Shown: positions 16,650 to 26,012, counted from the stretch's first letter. The stretch is 64,000 nt of DNA from JAGRMG01 sp047975215 (GCA_047975215.1 JBKEDD010000098.1:1-64000), one strand, 5' to 3'. The notes: generated from the sequence alone by a model not told the origin. Numbers and translations are program-made.

Positions 16650-17681
16650 ATGCGGATAACCGCCGTTACCTGCGTCAAGAACGAAGGCCCTTTCCTGCTG
16701 GAATGGATCGCGTTCAACCGGCTGATCGGCGTCACCGATTTTCTGTTCTATTCCAACGATTGCAGCGACGGCACCGACAGATTGCTGGATGCGCTGGCAA
16801 GGCGGGAAATCGTGGTGCATCTGCCCAACCCGGCGCAGGGGCGCAACTACCAGATGGAGGCGCTGAAGGATGCGGCGCATCAGCGGGTCGTGCAGGATGC
16901 CGACTGGGTCTGGATCGCCGATGTCGACGAGTTCCTCAACATCCATGCGGGAGATCACACCATCGCGGCGCTGATCGCGGCCTGCGGCGATCCGGCCGCG
17001 ATCTCGGTCAGTTTCCAGTTCTTCGCCAATGACGGGGTCGAAAGGTTCGAAGACCGTCCGGTGATCGCGCAGTTCATCCGCAGCCACAATCCCGATATCT
17101 GGTGCGGCGAGACCGCGCAGGAGGTCAAGACGCTGGTGCGCCGCGATTTTCCGTTGCAGTATTACGGCGCGCACCGGCCCTTCTTCCGCAAGAACCTTGC
17201 CCCGCGCAAACGCCCGGTCTGGACCGACGGATCGGGCCGGGCGGTGCAGCACAGGTTCCTGGTGGCGGCCAATCCGCGCCGCATCCGCAAGTTTCCAGCG
17301 CGCGGTGCGCGCGATTTCGCGACGCTGAACCATTACGCGCTGCGCAGCCTCGACAGCTATCTGGTCAAGACCGACCGGGGCGATGTCAACCGCGAGAACC
17401 GTGCCTTCGACGACACCTATTGGCGCGAACGCAACGATCCGGCCTGGGAGGATGGCAGCATCGCCCGCTATCTGCCCGCGCTGGAGGCGTCCCTGGCCGA
17501 GTTGAAATCTGACCCCGAGATCGGCGTGCTGCATGACGAGGCCGTGGCGCTGCATCTGGCGCGGCGCGACGCCTTGCTTGCCCGGCCCGAATACCGCGAG
17601 ATGGCAGCGCAACTGCGGGCGGCCCCGGCCTTGCCGCCGCAGGAAGCGGCGATGATCGCCGAACTCGGGCTTGTCTCGTGA
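16650..17681 (+). CDS. Glycosyltransferase, GT2_4 type
   Basis: A 343-residue soluble glycosyltransferase of the Glyco_tranf_2_4 (GT92-like) type. The N-terminal VTCVKNEGPFLLEWIAFN is the usual opening, followed by SNDCSDGTD and ADVDEFLNIH, which carries the metal-binding DxD near residue 91. HYALRSLDSYLVK is another family block. It heads a gene set in which starts and stops overlap by four bases, implying one transcript. The acceptor and donor sugars cannot be deduced. Two paralogous domains follow within 6 kb and a fourth lies at 39910. Confidence 0.85.
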   Translation: MRITAVTCVKNEGPFLLEWIAFNRLIGVTDFLFYSNDCSDGTDRLLDALARREIVVHLPNPAQGRNYQMEALKDAAHQRVVQDADWVWIADVDEFLNIHAGDHTIAALIAACGDPAAISVSFQFFANDGVERFEDRPVIAQFIRSHNPDIWCGETAQEVKTLVRRDFPLQYYGAHRPFFRKNLAPRKRPVWTDGSGRAVQHRFLVAANPRRIRKFPARGARDFATLNHYALRSLDSYLVKTDRGDVNRENRAFDDTYWRERNDPAWEDGSIARYLPALEASLAELKSDPEIGVLHDEAVALHLARRDALLARPEYREMAAQLRAAPALPPQEAAMIAELGLVS

Positions 17682-18304
17682 CGCTGGCGGTTGTCAATCT
17701 CGGCCTGCCGAAATCGGGCACCACGACGCTGGCGCAGGCATTGGCCAGGGCCGGTCTCAAGGTTGCCGACCATCGCCTGAAGGAGCGCGAGGAGGACCGG
17801 CCCGGCAAGCGGCGCGTATTCGTGGCCAACCTGCTGTATCGCGGCTATTTCGAACAGGGCGACCCGATGGCGCTGATGCCGGAATACGACGCGATCTCGG
17901 AGATGAGTTTCCTGCATGGCAGGCATTCGGTCTGGCCGCAATGCGATTTCGCGCTGCTGCGGGCGCTGCGCGACCATCACCCGGGGCTGAAGTTCATCGC
18001 CACGCGGCGCGACGCCGGAGCGCTGTCTGCCTCCATGATGGCCTGGAACAACCTCGGGCGCACCCGCATTCCCGCCAGCCACATCCCCGGCCTTCCGCCG
18101 GGCTGGGGCGGCCGGACCGGCGAACAGGTGAAATGGATCGAGGGCCACTATGCCAACCTGCGCCACTGGTTTTGCGGCGATCCGGACTTTCTCGAACTTG
18201 ACGTGGCCGACCCGGACGCGCGCGCGAAGGTTGCGGCACATATCGGCCGCGACCTGCCCTGGTGGGGCCAGGCCAACGTGAACCGCAAGGCAAGGTCGGC
18301 GTGA
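17678..18304 (+). CDS. Sulfotransferase family protein
   Basis: A 208-residue protein with an intact PAPS 5'-phosphosulfate binding loop, GLPKSGTTTLAQAL (residues 9-22), and a TRRDAGALSASMMAW segment that resembles the 3'-phosphate binding site of sulfotransferases. It starts with GTG inside the GTGA overlap with the upstream glycosyltransferase stop and ends with another GTGA overlap with the next gene. In this setting it most likely sulfates a carbohydrate. It is shorter than most family members. Confidence 0.78.
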   Translation: MTLAVVNLGLPKSGTTTLAQALARAGLKVADHRLKEREEDRPGKRRVFVANLLYRGYFEQGDPMALMPEYDAISEMSFLHGRHSVWPQCDFALLRALRDHHPGLKFIATRRDAGALSASMMAWNNLGRTRIPASHIPGLPPGWGGRTGEQVKWIEGHYANLRHWFCGDPDFLELDVADPDARAKVAAHIGRDLPWWGQANVNRKARSA

Positions 18305-20697
18305 CGCGCATCGTCTTGCATATCGGGCCCGAACAGGTCGGCGCGGAGCGACTGCAACAGGTGCTGGCGGACAAGCGAAAGACGCTGGCCGGCAAGGGTA
18401 TCCTGTTTCCCCGCTCACCGGGGACGAGAAACCACACCCGCCTGTTCATGGCGGTGAGCGATCCGGGCCATGTCGATCCGCTGCGTTTCAACCGCGGCTT
18501 CATCGCGCCGGACGCGCAGCAAAAGCTATACGAGAGTCTTGCCGCCGACCTGCGCCGCGAGATCGCTGAGGCCGGGCCGGATCTGGTGATCCTGTCCGCC
18601 AGCCAGTTGGGCACATCGCTGCACCGGGCTTCGGAACGCGACCGGCTCAAGGCGTTTCTGGCGCCGCTGGCGGGCGATATCCGCGTCCTCGCGCATGTTG
18701 ACGAACCGGCGCGGCTGCTGGCACGCCACTACGGCGCGCAGGTGATGGAAGGGCGCGGCGCACCGCTGAGCCGCGAACTGGCGCTGGCGAATGCGGAGAA
18801 CTGGTGGCGGGCCTGTCTGGACGCGATGCCGGCAATTGACCCGGCCGCGGGTGTGTTCGAGGAAACGCAGGGGCCGCCCTTCTGGCTGGATTTCGCCGAA
18901 CTCGTGCGGTTCTGGGAGGGCGGATTCGGCAAGGGGGCGGTGACGCTGCGCCGGTACGAGCCGGCAGTTTTCGCCGGTGAGGGTGTCACCGGGGAGATCC
19001 GCGCCGCCTTCGGGATCACACAGGATATCGGCATGGCCGATGCCTCCGCGTTGCCGGAGGACCCTTCGGCCGCCTGGGTGGCGCGCGGACGACAGTTGAA
19101 TGCGCTGATCCTTCAGGTGCTTGCGGGCGGCAAGCGGATCCTGCCGCGCCCGTTGTGGCGCGCTTTCATGAACGAGATCGGGATTGCCGGCGACCCGATC
19201 GCGCCCGGCGCGCTGTCGGCGGTCTCGGCGCGGTTCGCCGCGCAGAACGCCGCCCTGGCCGAGGCACATCCCGGCCTTGCGGGAGGCGAATTTTGCGATG
19301 CACGCACCGGAGGGGATGGCGACTGGGCCGAGGCCGACCCCGGGCGCGGCTTTCGCGCCACGCAGTATCTTCTGGCGTTCATGTCCCGGATCGACCGCGC
19401 CACGCGTGCCGAACGAAAGGAAAAGGCCGCCGATCTGGCCCGGCTGGACGGGGCGGCGAAAAGTCCCGCGGCCACCAAGAAAGCCGCGCCGGCACCGGCA
19501 CCCAGTGACGGGCTTTCGCCCGATGGCCGCGCGCTGCTGCCGCCGCTTGCGGTCGAGAAGTTCGAAACTCTGCGCGGCTCAGGTTTTGCCCCGCACAACC
19601 GGCTGGGCGCGGTGAACGAGGAAGAAATGGCCGCGGCATTCGCGCCGATGCCGCCGCGCGCACTGCCCCAGGGTTCGACCGGCAACGTGATCGTCGGCTG
19701 CATGAAGAACGAGGCGCCCTATATCCTGGAATGGGTGGCCTATCACCGCGCCATCGGGGTGGACAATTTCCTGATCTATACCAATGGCTGCGAGGACGGC
19801 ACCGACGAGATTCTCGACAGGTTGCAGGACATGGGCATCCTGCAGCACCGTCTGAACGACGACTGGAAGGGCAATTCGCCCCAGCAACACGCGCTGAACC
19901 GGTCGCTGAAGGAACCGCTGATCCGCAACTCGGCATGGATCATCCATATCGACGTGGACGAATTCATCAACGTGCGCTGCGGCAACGGCACTCTGGACGA
20001 TTTCTTTGCCGCCGCACCCGACGCGACCAACGTTGCAATGACCTGGCGGCTGTTCGGCCATAACGGCGTCACCCGGTTCGAGGACCGGTTCGTGATCGAC
20101 CAGTTCGATACCTGCGCGCCGAAATTCTGCCCCAAGCCGCACACGGTCTGGGGCTTCAAGACCATGTTCCGCAACATCGGCGCCTATGCCAAGATAAGCT
20201 GCCACAGACCCAACAAGCTGGCCGAGGAATTCCGCGGCAAGGTGAAATGGGTCAACGGGTCGGGCCGGGACATGACCCGTGAGGCGGCCGATAACGGCTG
20301 GCGCAACTCGAAGAAGTCCATCGGCTACGACCTCCTGCAACTGAACCACTATGCATTGCGCAGCGCCGAGAGCTTTCTCATCAAGCGCCAGCGCGGCCGC
20401 GCCCTGCATGTCGACCGCTCGATCGGGCTGAACTACTGGATCCGCATGGATTGGAGCGATTACCGCGACATCACGATCAAGCGCAACATCCCCCGCATGC
20501 AAGCCGAATACGACCGGCTTCTTGCCGATGACGGCCTGCGCGAATGGCACGACAAGGGGCTGAAGTGGCACCGCGCCAAGGCGGCCGAACTGCACGGGAT
20601 GCCGGAATTCGAGGACCTCTACCGCCAGGCGCTGAAGGTCAAGCTGACGGGGACCGAGCGCGCGGCCTACGCGCTGGCCCTAGACATGGAGAGTTGA
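18301..20697 (+). CDS. Fusion: sulfotransferase-like N-terminal domain plus GT2_4 glycosyltransferase
   Basis: A 798-residue two-part protein. Residues 1 to about 340 resemble the P-loop sulfotransferase-like fold (IVLHIGPEQVGAERLQQVL, then GILFPRSPGTRNHTRLF). The nucleotide loop is altered: the usual HxGxxKTGTTxLQ reads HIGPEQVGAERLQ, without Lys or the Gly-Thr-Thr. An Ala/Lys/Pro-rich linker follows. From residue 461 there is a complete GT2_4 domain (IVGCMKNEAPYILEWVAYH, TNGCEDGTDE, HIDVDEFINVR with DxD at about 551, LNHYALRSAESFLIK). The GTG start at 18301 overlaps the previous stop. The N-terminal half may be a binding rather than catalytic domain. Confidence 0.78.
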   Translation: MTRIVLHIGPEQVGAERLQQVLADKRKTLAGKGILFPRSPGTRNHTRLFMAVSDPGHVDPLRFNRGFIAPDAQQKLYESLAADLRREIAEAGPDLVILSASQLGTSLHRASERDRLKAFLAPLAGDIRVLAHVDEPARLLARHYGAQVMEGRGAPLSRELALANAENWWRACLDAMPAIDPAAGVFEETQGPPFWLDFAELVRFWEGGFGKGAVTLRRYEPAVFAGEGVTGEIRAAFGITQDIGMADASALPEDPSAAWVARGRQLNALILQVLAGGKRILPRPLWRAFMNEIGIAGDPIAPGALSAVSARFAAQNAALAEAHPGLAGGEFCDARTGGDGDWAEADPGRGFRATQYLLAFMSRIDRATRAERKEKAADLARLDGAAKSPAATKKAAPAPAPSDGLSPDGRALLPPLAVEKFETLRGSGFAPHNRLGAVNEEEMAAAFAPMPPRALPQGSTGNVIVGCMKNEAPYILEWVAYHRAIGVDNFLIYTNGCEDGTDEILDRLQDMGILQHRLNDDWKGNSPQQHALNRSLKEPLIRNSAWIIHIDVDEFINVRCGNGTLDDFFAAAPDATNVAMTWRLFGHNGVTRFEDRFVIDQFDTCAPKFCPKPHTVWGFKTMFRNIGAYAKISCHRPNKLAEEFRGKVKWVNGSGRDMTREAADNGWRNSKKSIGYDLLQLNHYALRSAESFLIKRQRGRALHVDRSIGLNYWIRMDWSDYRDITIKRNIPRMQAEYDRLLADDGLREWHDKGLKWHRAKAAELHGMPEFEDLYRQALKVKLTGTERAAYALALDMES

Positions 20698-20698
20698 C

Positions 20699-21418
20699 AT
20701 GAAGGACGACACTGCGGAGGCGCTGCACACCCGCGAGGACGGCCGGGCCCGGGTACTGCGTTCGCGCGGGCTGAAATTTCCCCATCATCGGCACATAACG
20801 ACCGGAAAGATCGCCAGGCTGCTGCGCCGCGACGTCTACGAATACAAGGAATCCGAAGCGGCGCTGCGCATCGTCGGACCCGACGACGTGGTGCTGGAGC
20901 TGGGCGCCGGCATCGGCTACATGTCGTCGCTCATTGCCACCAAATGCAAGCCGGCCGCGATCCATTCCTTCGAGGCGAATCCCGGCCTGATCGACTATAT
21001 CGGCGAGGTTCACGCCGCCAATGGCGTTACCGGCGTCACCGTGCATAACGCCCTGCTGGCACCCGAGGCCGGGCCACCGGCGGATTTCTTCGTGCGCGAG
21101 AACCTGCTTGCCTCGTCGATGATCGAAGAGAATGCCGGCCAGATCGTCGCCGTGGAAAAGGTCGAGGTCCGCTCGCTGCCCGATACCCTGGCCGAGATCA
21201 GGCCGACAGTACTGGTTTGCGACATCGAGGGCGCCGAGGCCACTCTGCTGCCCGGCGCCGATTTCACCGGCTTGCGCGCCGCGATCATCGAGTTGCACCC
21301 GCAGTGGATCGGCCAGGCCGGCGTGCAGGCCGTGTTCGATACGATGCAGCGCGCCGGACTGACGTACTTTCCCAGGGCGTCGGAAGGCAAGGTCGTGGCC
21401 TTCCGCGGTGGCTGGTAG
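20699..21418 (+). CDS. FkbM-type SAM-dependent methyltransferase
   Basis: A 239-residue class I methyltransferase. It has a SAM-binding VLELGAGIGYMSSL near residues 64-77, an acidic IHSFEANPGLIDYI, and CDIEGAEATLL, which matches the DIEGAE block of FkbM-type O-methyltransferases. The start is one base after the preceding stop and its stop lies 11 bases inside the next gene, so it is translationally linked. The likely substrate is a sugar or lipid-linked glycan of the same pathway; this is inferred from neighbours. Confidence 0.85.
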   Translation: MKDDTAEALHTREDGRARVLRSRGLKFPHHRHITTGKIARLLRRDVYEYKESEAALRIVGPDDVVLELGAGIGYMSSLIATKCKPAAIHSFEANPGLIDYIGEVHAANGVTGVTVHNALLAPEAGPPADFFVRENLLASSMIEENAGQIVAVEKVEVRSLPDTLAEIRPTVLVCDIEGAEATLLPGADFTGLRAAIIELHPQWIGQAGVQAVFDTMQRAGLTYFPRASEGKVVAFRGGW

Positions 21419-22472
21419 ACCGTTGCGCGCCGTTGCGGTTCTGACCGTCCGCAACGAGGCGGCGTTTCTTCTGGAATGGCTGGCGCATCATCGCGCGGTG
21501 GGATTCACCGATTTTCTGGTGTTTTCCAACGACTGCCAGGACGGCACCGATGCCATGCTCGACCGGCTCGAAGATCTGGGCTGGCTTTGCCATGTGCGCA
21601 ACGACGGCCCCCATGACAAGGGCGGCATCCAGTTCACCGCTCTGAAACAGGCCGACCGGATGAAGCAGGTACGCCGCGCCGACTGGCTGCTTGCGCTGGA
21701 TATCGACGAATTCGTCAACATCCACACCGGCGACGGCACCCTGCCCGCGCTGCTGGCCGCCCTGCCCGAGGCAAGCGCGATCACGCTTACCTGGCGGCTG
21801 TTCGGCAATGGCGGCATCCTGCGCTACGAGGACAGGCCGGTGACGGAAACCTTCACCCGCTGCGCCCCGGAAGTGATGTTCTGGCCGTGGCGCTCGGCGA
21901 TGTTCAAGACGCTTTTCCGCAATGACGGCACCTATCGCAAACTCGGCGTGCACCGCCCACGCAACCCGGACCGCGACCGCCTGGCGCATTCGCGCTGGTT
22001 CGACGGCGAGGGGCGCGAACTGGACGACCAGTTTCGCACCAAACGGATCTTCTCGAATTACGGGCGCCCGAATTACGGGCTGGTACAGTTGAACCACTAT
22101 CCGCTGGGCGCGATGGAAAGCTATGTGCTGAAGGCCGACCGTGGCCGCGCGGTGCATTCCGATCACATGCTTGGTGCGGATTACTGGGTGGAACGCAATT
22201 TCAACACCGATACCGATACCAGCATCGCGGCAATGGCGCCGGCGGCACGCGCCTGGCGCGACGAACTGCATGGCGATCCGGTGCTTGCCGATCTGCACGG
22301 CGCGGCGGTTCACTGGCGCAAGGCACGGTTCATGGCCCTGATGGAGCAGGAACCGTTCCGCGCCCTGTTCGCGCGGCTGATGATGATCCCGCCCTCGCGC
22401 CCGATCACCGCCAAGACGGCGCGCACCCTGTCGGGTTTTGCCAATCTCGGGCGCATGAAGACGGGCGGCTGA
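21408..22472 (+). CDS. Glycosyltransferase, GT2_4 type
   Basis: A 354-residue paralogue of the glycosyltransferase domains at 16650 and 18301. It has VAVLTVRNEAAFLLEWLAHH, SNDCQDGTD, LALDIDEFVNIH with the DxD-like DID near residue 97, TLTWRLFGN and LNHYPLGAMESYVLK. The GTG at 21408 overlaps the methyltransferase gene by 11 bases; a TTG at 21423 is an alternative. It closes the tightly packed part of the cluster, since a 173-base gap with a weak terminator-like hairpin follows. Confidence 0.84.
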   Translation: MAGRPLRAVAVLTVRNEAAFLLEWLAHHRAVGFTDFLVFSNDCQDGTDAMLDRLEDLGWLCHVRNDGPHDKGGIQFTALKQADRMKQVRRADWLLALDIDEFVNIHTGDGTLPALLAALPEASAITLTWRLFGNGGILRYEDRPVTETFTRCAPEVMFWPWRSAMFKTLFRNDGTYRKLGVHRPRNPDRDRLAHSRWFDGEGRELDDQFRTKRIFSNYGRPNYGLVQLNHYPLGAMESYVLKADRGRAVHSDHMLGADYWVERNFNTDTDTSIAAMAPAARAWRDELHGDPVLADLHGAAVHWRKARFMALMEQEPFRALFARLMMIPPSRPITAKTARTLSGFANLGRMKTGG

Positions 22473-22501
22473 AAGCGCCGCACGCGCCCGCCCCGCCACG
22501 C

Positions 22502-22518
22502 CGCCGGTGTATCCGGCG
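22502..22518 (+). terminator. Weak terminator-like hairpin after the glycosyltransferase operon
   Basis: CGCCGG-tgtat-CCGGCG, a six-base perfect stem followed by CCTTCTTCCC rather than a proper T run. It lies 30 bases after the stop at 22472. Termination is possible but not strongly supported. Confidence 0.4.
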
Positions 22519-22645
22519 CCTTCTTCCCGCGCCGCTATAAACCAGAAACCGGCGCGAGATCTTCCAAATTTGGCCGCATTCCCCGGCTAGTGCTGACGCC
22601 CAGACGACCGGCCCGGAAGTGGCCGGAGTTCCGAGGACCAGTGGA

Positions 22646-23605
22646 ATGCAGGACGCAGACAACAGTATCGAGGTATCGCTTGCCGGGCTGGAAAAGGCCG
22701 ACTGGAAGGCACGCCTGATCGCCCAGGCCGATATGGGCGGCATGTCTCAACTGCTGGGCGAACGTCACTTCGCCACCTTCATCGACCAGAACAATACGCT
22801 GCTGGTCAGCTTTGAAACCGTTCAGGGTATCCGCGCGCTGTCCAAGACCGCCCAGCCGTTCGGTTTCGACATGGTTCAGGCCCAGGGCTGGTCGCATCTG
22901 TGCCTGATCTCGGACGGCGACACCTGGTTTCGCGATGCCCGCATATACGGGTTCTTCGATCAGTTGATCGACGACGGGTTCTTCGAGGAATTCGAATCCG
23001 TCATCTTCTACGGCGCCGGGCCCTGCGGCTATGCCGCCGCCGCCTTTTCGGTGGCGGCGCCCGGCGCCACGGTTCTGGCGATCCAGCCGCAGGCGACGCT
23101 TGATCCGCGCATGACCGAATGGGACGACAGGTTCGCCGAGATGCGCCGCACCTCGTTCACCGACCGCTTCGGCTATGCCCCCGATATGCTGGACGCGGCC
23201 GATCATGCCTTTGTCATCTACGACCCGGCGCAGGAACTCGACGCGATGCACGCGACGTTGTTCGAACGCCCCAACGTCACGCGCCTGCGGATGCGCCGCA
23301 TGGGCGGGGCGCTGCAATCCAGCATGATGGAGATGCAGTTTCTCTATCGCGTCATCCTGCTTGCCTCCAAGGGGCGGCTGAGTGCCCGCAGCTTCTACTG
23401 GCTCTACCGCGCCCGGCGCGACAACCTGACCTATCTGCGCGGGCTGTCCGATCTGCTTGACGCGGGCGACAGGCCCTATCTGAACGCCTTGCTGTGCCGC
23501 AACGTGATCTCGCGCATGAACGCACGCCGCTTCCGCCGCCGCCTTGTTGCGCTGGAAAAACGCGCTGCGGCGGGCGAATTCACGATGCCGGCGAACGGCG
23601 TCTGA
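22646..23605 (+). CDS. Conserved hypothetical protein, possible degenerate alpha/beta hydrolase fold
   Basis: A 319-residue soluble protein. It contains HLCLISDGDTWFRD, then VIFYGAGPCGYAAAAFSV, which sits where an alpha/beta hydrolase would have its nucleophile elbow (G-x-S-x-G) but has no Ser, and LAIQPQATLDPRMTEWDDRF. I believe related proteins are common in Rhodobacteraceae and are sometimes labelled PAPS reductase, but no PAPS-reductase motif (Cys pair, ECGIH tail) is present. It follows the glycosyltransferase operon by 173 bases on the same strand. ATG at 22646 was chosen over a GTG nine codons upstream. Confidence 0.7.
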   Translation: MQDADNSIEVSLAGLEKADWKARLIAQADMGGMSQLLGERHFATFIDQNNTLLVSFETVQGIRALSKTAQPFGFDMVQAQGWSHLCLISDGDTWFRDARIYGFFDQLIDDGFFEEFESVIFYGAGPCGYAAAAFSVAAPGATVLAIQPQATLDPRMTEWDDRFAEMRRTSFTDRFGYAPDMLDAADHAFVIYDPAQELDAMHATLFERPNVTRLRMRRMGGALQSSMMEMQFLYRVILLASKGRLSARSFYWLYRARRDNLTYLRGLSDLLDAGDRPYLNALLCRNVISRMNARRFRRRLVALEKRAAAGEFTMPANGV

Positions 23606-23614
23606 CGGGCACCC

Positions 23615-24052
23615 CTAACCCGATCCCAGCAACCGCAGCCGAACGCTGTGACGCCAGCGATAGGTGAACCAGGCGAGGATGGCAGCCAGCGGCGTCGCCC
23701 ATCCCGCGTCGATCTCGACCCGGTCGGTCAGGACCGACCCGCCGCCCTCGGGCGCGACCTCGACACGATGAACCAGCGCACGCACGCCCATGCCGCTTTC
23801 GTGCGAACGCATGCGCAGCGCCGTCCGGTCGCATTCGACGATGCGGATGGTATAGGGGCGCGCCGGCAGCACCCCGAACAGCGACAGCGCCACATCTATC
23901 ACCTGGCCCGCCTGCACCGGACCGGACGGCAGGTGGTGGAACTGCACCCAGGGCTTGGTAGCGGCATCCAGCGTATCCAGGTCTATGACCAGATCGAACA
24001 GCCGGTCCGCGCCGACCGGGTAGTGCCGCGTGAATGTCAGGGTTCTGCTCAT
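23615..24052 (-). CDS. SRPBCC (START/Bet v1-like) family protein
   Basis: A 145-residue protein that opens with SRTLTFTRHYPVGADRLFDLV, the usual first strand and helix of polyketide-cyclase/SRPBCC folds, and ends in an amphipathic helix (AAILAWFTYRWRHSVRLRLL). Such proteins bind hydrophobic ligands in a deep cavity. No ligand can be deduced. It converges with the hypothetical gene ahead and is divergent from pyrC. Confidence 0.75.
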   Translation of the reverse strand: MSRTLTFTRHYPVGADRLFDLVIDLDTLDAATKPWVQFHHLPSGPVQAGQVIDVALSLFGVLPARPYTIRIVECDRTALRMRSHESGMGVRALVHRVEVAPEGGGSVLTDRVEIDAGWATPLAAILAWFTYRWRHSVRLRLLGSG

Positions 24053-24158
24053 GCGTCCTCCAACCGCGCGCAGCCTGCCGCGCCGGGGCGTGCGGGGGAA
24101 CCGCGCAAAATGTCTCGCCCCTCTGGCCCGATCGTCGCACCTGTGCTAGCGCAGCCCC

Positions 24159-25199
24159 ATGAGCCATACCCTGACCATATGCCGGCCCGACGACTGGCAC
24201 CTGCACCTGCGCGACGGCGCGATGCTGGCCGCGGTCCTGCCCGAAACCGCGCGCCATTTCGCCCGCGCAATCGTGATGCCAAACCTCGTGCCGCCGGTGG
24301 TCACCGGGACCGAGGCGGAGGCCTATCGGCGGCGTATCCTTGCCGCCCTGCCCGACGGCATGACGTTCGAGCCGCTGATGACGCTGTACCTGACCGAGAA
24401 CACCGACCCCGACGATGTCGCGGCAGCGGCCGGTTCCGGGCTGGTCAGGGCGGTCAAGCTTTACCCCGCCGGCGCCACCACGAATTCCGCCAGCGGCGTG
24501 CGGGATTTCGACCGCGTGCGCCCGGTACTCGAACGCATGGCCGAGATCGGCCTGCCGCTTTGCGTGCACGGCGAGGTGACGGACCCGGATATCGACATCT
24601 TCGACCGCGAGGCCGTGTTCATCGAACGCGTGCTCGACCCGATCCGGGCGGCGACACCGGGGCTGAAGGTGGTGATGGAACATGTCACCACCTCGCAGGC
24701 GGTGGACTATGTCAAGGGCGCCGCAAGCGGGCTGGCCGCCACCATCACCACGCATCATCTGGTGATCAACCGCAATCACATCCTGGCGGGCGGGATCAGG
24801 CCGCATTACTACTGCCTGCCGGTGGCCAAGCGCGAAACCCATCGCCGCGCCCTGCTCGGCGCCGCCACGGGTGGCGATGCAAGGTTCTTTCTGGGTACCG
24901 ACAGCGCGCCTCATACCGACGCAAACAAGCAAGCCGCCTGCGGTTGCGCGGGCTGCTTCACCGCCACCAACACGCTCTCGGTGCTGGCCGAAGTGTTCGA
25001 ACGGGAATCCGCGCTGGAGCATCTTGAGGCTTTCACCTCGCGCAACGGGCCGGCCTTCTATGGCTTGCCGGTCAATACCGAAACCGTCACGCTGACCCGC
25101 GGCGCGCCCGTGAACTATCCACGACAGATCGACTGCGCCGATGGCCCCGTAACCGTGTTCGACCCCGGTTTCGCGCTGCACTGGAAGATTGGCGAGTGA
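24159..25199 (+). CDS. pyrC: Dihydroorotase
   Basis: A 346-residue class II dihydroorotase, third step of pyrimidine biosynthesis. It has the zinc-binding HxH in PDDWHLHLRDG (His14, His16), the carbamylated Lys in AVKLYPAGATTNS near residue 100, MEHVTTS, THHLVINRNH and GTDSAPHTDANK. Length and motifs are normal. It is followed 73 bases later by pyrE, so the two are probably co-transcribed. Confidence 0.97.
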   Translation: MSHTLTICRPDDWHLHLRDGAMLAAVLPETARHFARAIVMPNLVPPVVTGTEAEAYRRRILAALPDGMTFEPLMTLYLTENTDPDDVAAAAGSGLVRAVKLYPAGATTNSASGVRDFDRVRPVLERMAEIGLPLCVHGEVTDPDIDIFDREAVFIERVLDPIRAATPGLKVVMEHVTTSQAVDYVKGAASGLAATITTHHLVINRNHILAGGIRPHYYCLPVAKRETHRRALLGAATGGDARFFLGTDSAPHTDANKQAACGCAGCFTATNTLSVLAEVFERESALEHLEAFTSRNGPAFYGLPVNTETVTLTRGAPVNYPRQIDCADGPVTVFDPGFALHWKIGE

Positions 25200-25272
25200 T
25201 CGCAGGACCGCTTTGAAGAAATCCGCCAGGGGATTGCGACCCTTCCTGGCCTCAGCCCAAGGACGAAACGCG

Positions 25273-25953
25273 ATGATCCCCTCGACCTACCCCGCCGCCG
25301 AAGAAATGGCCCGCCTCACCGCCCGGATGCTGCTGGAAATCCGGGCCGTTCATTTCAACGCGGCAGAGCCTTTCACGCTCGCCTCGGGCCTGCCCAGCCC
25401 GACCTATATCGATTGCCGCAAACTCATCTCGTTCCCGCGCATCCGTTCGACGCTGATGGACTTTCTGACCGTCACCGTGATGCGCAACGCGGGTTTCGAG
25501 GCCTTCGACAATATCGCCGGCGGCGAGACCGCGGGCATTCCTTTTGCGGCGCTGGTCGCAGAACGCATGGGCCTGCCGATGACCTATGTGCGCAAGAAGC
25601 CGAAGGGCTATGGCCGCAACGCCCGCATCGAAGGCGCCATGAGTGAAGGCCAGAGGGTGCTTCTGGTCGAGGATCTGACCACCGATGGCGGCTCCAAGCT
25701 GAGCTTTGTCGATGCCATCCGCGACACCGGCGCAAGCTGTGCCCATACCGCCGTGATCTTCTATTACGGCATCTTCGCGGAAACCGCGAAAACCCTGGGC
25801 GACCACGGTATCCGGCTGCATCATCTGTGCACCTGGTGGGACGTGCTGACCGAGGCCCGGGAATCGGAGGCATTCGACGCGCGGACCCTGAAAGAGGTCG
25901 AATCCTTCCTGACGACGCCGCGCGCCTGGCAGGAAGCCAACCGCAGGGATTGA
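25273..25953 (+). CDS. pyrE: Orotate phosphoribosyltransferase
   Basis: A 226-residue enzyme converting orotate and PRPP to OMP. The PRPP-binding motif VLLVEDLTTDGGSK lies at about residues 130-143, preceded by YVRKKPKGYGRNARIEG. ATG at 25273 gives the expected N terminus; an upstream extension of 28 residues is basic and unlike the family. It follows pyrC directly. Confidence 0.96.
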   Translation: MIPSTYPAAEEMARLTARMLLEIRAVHFNAAEPFTLASGLPSPTYIDCRKLISFPRIRSTLMDFLTVTVMRNAGFEAFDNIAGGETAGIPFAALVAERMGLPMTYVRKKPKGYGRNARIEGAMSEGQRVLLVEDLTTDGGSKLSFVDAIRDTGASCAHTAVIFYYGIFAETAKTLGDHGIRLHHLCTWWDVLTEARESEAFDARTLKEVESFLTTPRAWQEANRRD

Positions 25954-26012
25954 CCCGGCAGCGGTGAACTTCCGCCCAAGCCCGGCCAATGCGCGGCCGA
26001 AAAAAACACAAC

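Noticed and set aside
22646..23605. PAPS reductase as product of this gene
   Set aside because: No ECGIH tail, no SSFGAES block and no Cys pair; the true APS reductase is at 50203.
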